Of a DNA stretch of 64,000 nucleotides, positions 62,161 to 64,000 are shown piece after piece. Origin of the DNA: Providencia sp. (GTDB lineage: Bacteria; Pseudomonadota; Gammaproteobacteria; Enterobacterales; Enterobacteriaceae); assembly GCF_003533305.1 (NCBI RefSeq), contig NZ_DOEH01000026.1, positions 1 through 64,000 of the forward strand, read 5' to 3'. A model generated the notes under the pieces. It did no database searches, had not been told where the DNA came from, and saw only the letters and a program-made list of their open reading frames with translations. Each line of letters opens with the position of its first letter. The stretch's first letter is position 1. The position numbers were made by a program, and so were the translations under genes.

Positions 62161-62171
62161 CAATAATTATC

Positions 62172-63575
62172 TTAGAAAAAATATTTGAAGCGGGCACGAG
62201 CACCATAACGGTCGTTATCGTGACTATTAATCATATTATGGGTATCAGTATTAATTCTAGAATAATACGCCCCCAAGTAAATTTTATAGTTATCTAAGTC
62301 CAATATTTGGGGTAATTCATAAGAAGCATAGATAGTGTGGATATCGTATTTACCCGGTGTTGAGTTTAATACAGAGTTTGGATCAGACGATATCTTATCT
62401 GAGTTAAAATCTTTAATATCATTATGTGCAAAGATATAGCCGAGCTGAGCACGACGCCATAAACCAAAACCGCCTATCGATAAATCTTTTTCAGAAGTTG
62501 CATCTAAATAAGCAGTGCTCAATGTCAGTTGAAGTCCATTATCAGGATCTTGTGCTAACGTATTCCAGCCTACCGTCATGCCGTAACCATTACGTTTTGA
62601 CATGTCTTGCCATTTACCCTCTACCGTATCGCCATAAGCATTATTGATAACTTGAGATTCCATTGCGACTGCAACTTTAAAATCATTAGGCTGCCATGCA
62701 ATCACAGGCCTCAAATAAATCACATTTTTTTTATTATCCAATTGATAGCCATGATACGTTTTGCCATCAAACAAAGAAGTGCCATCTTCAACTAACGCAT
62801 TAATTTCAAAATACCAATCATCCAACGATTTAGATAATTGAACACTGCCACCATCCCCTGAACGACCACGGCCTTCTTTCATCATATAAATATAACCAAA
62901 ACCGTCACCATAAAGATCATTCGCCGTATTACCAGAATATTGAATAAAGGTATCTTGACCTAATGAAAACATATCATAAGCTTCATAGCGCCCTAATTTA
63001 GCTTCCCAACTATTTTGTTGCCCAAAATAAAATGCCGCATCATCTAAATTCATTTTCCCCGTCATATCTGCCAGCGGCTGTACTGAAAAACCCGCATAGT
63101 TACCGTTATCTTTCATATGTTTGCCATCAAGCCCAATTAAGATACGTCCATTAATATCCCAATTATCACTTTTATTAGGCTCATTACCTTTACCAAGCGC
63201 TGTACGAACCGACGTAATCTGCCCTTTGCGACTCGCAGCATCCATATTAAATTCAACATCACCATAAAGTTTCAATTCACCAAAATCGTTGTTGTATTGC
63301 ACTCCTGGGGCTGATTTTTGCGTTTTTTTAGGTACAGTTTCTGCCGGTAATGCAGATTGGCTAGCTTGAGGTACAACGTTCTGAGTCATCATGATGTGCT
63401 CAAGCTCTTGCGCTTTACGTTCTGCTGTAGCTGCACGCTGTTCTGCTTGTTCAGCTCTTTTTTCAAGTGCTTGTAATCTTTCTTCAATACGACTGAGATC
63501 TGTTTCTGCTTGGCTATTGATAGGAAGAACTGCAACCAAAGCCACTGCAATGGCGGACAAATAAAACTTCTTCAT
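62172..63575 (-). CDS. LamB/ScrY/RafY-type carbohydrate porin
   Basis: A 467-residue outer-membrane protein. A signal peptide (IAVALVAVLPINSQA) is followed by a coiled coil (SRIEERLQALEKRAEQAEQRAATAERKAQELE), as in ScrY and BglH porins, and then an 18-strand maltoporin-type barrel. The segment GELKLYGDVEFN begins the barrel and it ends in Phe (ARFKYFF), the usual outer-membrane insertion signal. No sugar uptake or hydrolase gene is adjacent. A LacI-type palindrome lies upstream. The sugar is not known. Confidence 0.87.
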   Translation of the reverse strand: MKKFYLSAIAVALVAVLPINSQAETDLSRIEERLQALEKRAEQAEQRAATAERKAQELEHIMMTQNVVPQASQSALPAETVPKKTQKSAPGVQYNNDFGELKLYGDVEFNMDAASRKGQITSVRTALGKGNEPNKSDNWDINGRILIGLDGKHMKDNGNYAGFSVQPLADMTGKMNLDDAAFYFGQQNSWEAKLGRYEAYDMFSLGQDTFIQYSGNTANDLYGDGFGYIYMMKEGRGRSGDGGSVQLSKSLDDWYFEINALVEDGTSLFDGKTYHGYQLDNKKNVIYLRPVIAWQPNDFKVAVAMESQVINNAYGDTVEGKWQDMSKRNGYGMTVGWNTLAQDPDNGLQLTLSTAYLDATSEKDLSIGGFGLWRRAQLGYIFAHNDIKDFNSDKISSDPNSVLNSTPGKYDIHTIYASYELPQILDLDNYKIYLGAYYSRINTDTHNMINSHDNDRYGARARFKYFF

Positions 63576-63685
63576 ATTGATACCTATTTGAATTAACCCG
63601 ATAAGCTAAAATTGCAGCTCAACTGACATTGTTTTTATATAAAACAAAAATATTGTTTAGATTATGAACATGAGTATACAATCAA

Positions 63686-63709
63686 ATTACTGTTAACGTT
63701 AACAGTAAT
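63686..63709. promoter_or_regulatory. 24-bp perfect palindrome, LacI-family-type operator
   Basis: A perfect inverted repeat centred between 63697 and 63698, with half site ACTGTTAAC and central CG, lies about 110 bp before the porin start. CGTTAACG recurs at 63774-63781. This symmetry is characteristic of LacI/GalR-family operators. No such regulator gene is in the window. Confidence 0.7.
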
Positions 63710-63828
63710 GATGAAAATAAGAGTTTTCGTATCATTATTTGATGTAACTCAATTGAAGATAATGACCAACAACCGTTAACGAGAAAGGATAAAAAGAAAG
63801 AAAAAAGACCAATTACTAATAAAATGGC

Positions 63829-64000
63829 TTAATTTTTGAATTGTTCATAAATCATGTCACCAAAGAAACCTCTGGACTGTAAATACCTAACTTGTTTACT
63901 TTTTTCTTTAAAATCAGAAGGCAAATCATCGCCAAATTTCTTAGTTCGTACTTCAATGGCTTTTTCGAACCAATCGACCTCGACATTTTCAAGATGGGTC
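63829..64000 (-). CDS. recX: RecX-family protein, 3' end only
   Basis: Only the last 56 codons are inside the window; the gene begins beyond the right edge. The visible part, with VDWFEKAIEVRTKKFGDD, KEKSKQVRYLQSRGFFGDMI and the stop at 63829, matches the C-terminal repeat of RecX, the modulator of RecA. The usual recA partner would lie beyond the window. Confidence 0.7.
   Translation of the reverse strand, partial: THLENVEVDWFEKAIEVRTKKFGDDLPSDFKEKSKQVRYLQSRGFFGDMIYEQFKN

Overview
The window looks like chromosome of a Providencia-type bacterium (Morganellaceae, Enterobacterales). It has low G+C, AT-rich spacers, an Mrp-type fimbrial operon with an MrpJ-like regulator, a Dms-type reductase, a free-standing arnT-like gene, and two 127-bp ERIC elements. 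The species call is inference from gene content; no marker gene is present. No transposase, integrase, rRNA, canonical tRNA gene or CRISPR array was found.

Layout. 1-6054: 3' part of a very large Ig-like-repeat surface protein. 6115-11357: an RNA-repair module with rtcR divergent from a sigma54-driven unit of a structured tRNA-like leader RNA, a slipin, rtcB and a pol-beta-type nucleotidyltransferase. 11459-12024: a ParE/Phd-type toxin-antitoxin pair. 12239-18535: a DoxX protein, then a dmsABC-like operon with its chaperone and a divergent AraC regulator. 18543-26304: a chaperone-usher fimbrial operon. 26962-30349: a flavin reductase-like protein, a P-loop kinase behind a leader-peptide attenuator, and a Na+/H+ antiporter. 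30623-50515: a large aromatic catabolic island. 50526-55238: a SoxR-controlled RND efflux operon. 55301-64000: arnT, metY with MetJ boxes, an amino-acid permease, dcuC, a sugar porin with a palindromic operator, and the 3' end of recX.

The most interesting part is the 20-kb catabolic island. One minus-strand operon (43759-49759) encodes an SDR, a StyA-like indole monooxygenase, its flavin reductase, a cyclase-family (isatin hydrolase/IifB-like) hydrolase, an FAD oxidoreductase and an outer-membrane channel. A second (30623-41757) encodes a two-subunit 2-oxoacid:ferredoxin oxidoreductase, an acyl-CoA thioesterase, a fused aminobenzoyl-CoA/salicylyl-CoA monooxygenase-reductase, a gentisate-type ring-cleavage dioxygenase, an FAH-family hydrolase, a nitrilase-family amidohydrolase, a maleate isomerase and a MarR regulator. 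Read together they suggest a complete route: indole, to dioxindole/isatin, to isatinate (2-aminophenylglyoxylate), to 2-aminobenzoyl-CoA by oxidative decarboxylation without a CoA ligase, to 5-hydroxyanthranilate, to maleamoylpyruvate, to pyruvate plus maleamate, to maleate plus ammonia, to fumarate. The individual families are recognised from sequence. The order of steps and the substrates are inference.

The adjacent SoxR gene, a near-consensus SoxR box and the RND pump fit a role in handling redox-active indole oxidation products, but could be independent. Two other regulatory arrangements merit attention: a textbook transcription attenuator with a 15-residue Val/Ile/Thr-rich leader peptide ahead of a lone P-loop kinase, and a tRNA-like RNA at the head of the RNA-repair operon.
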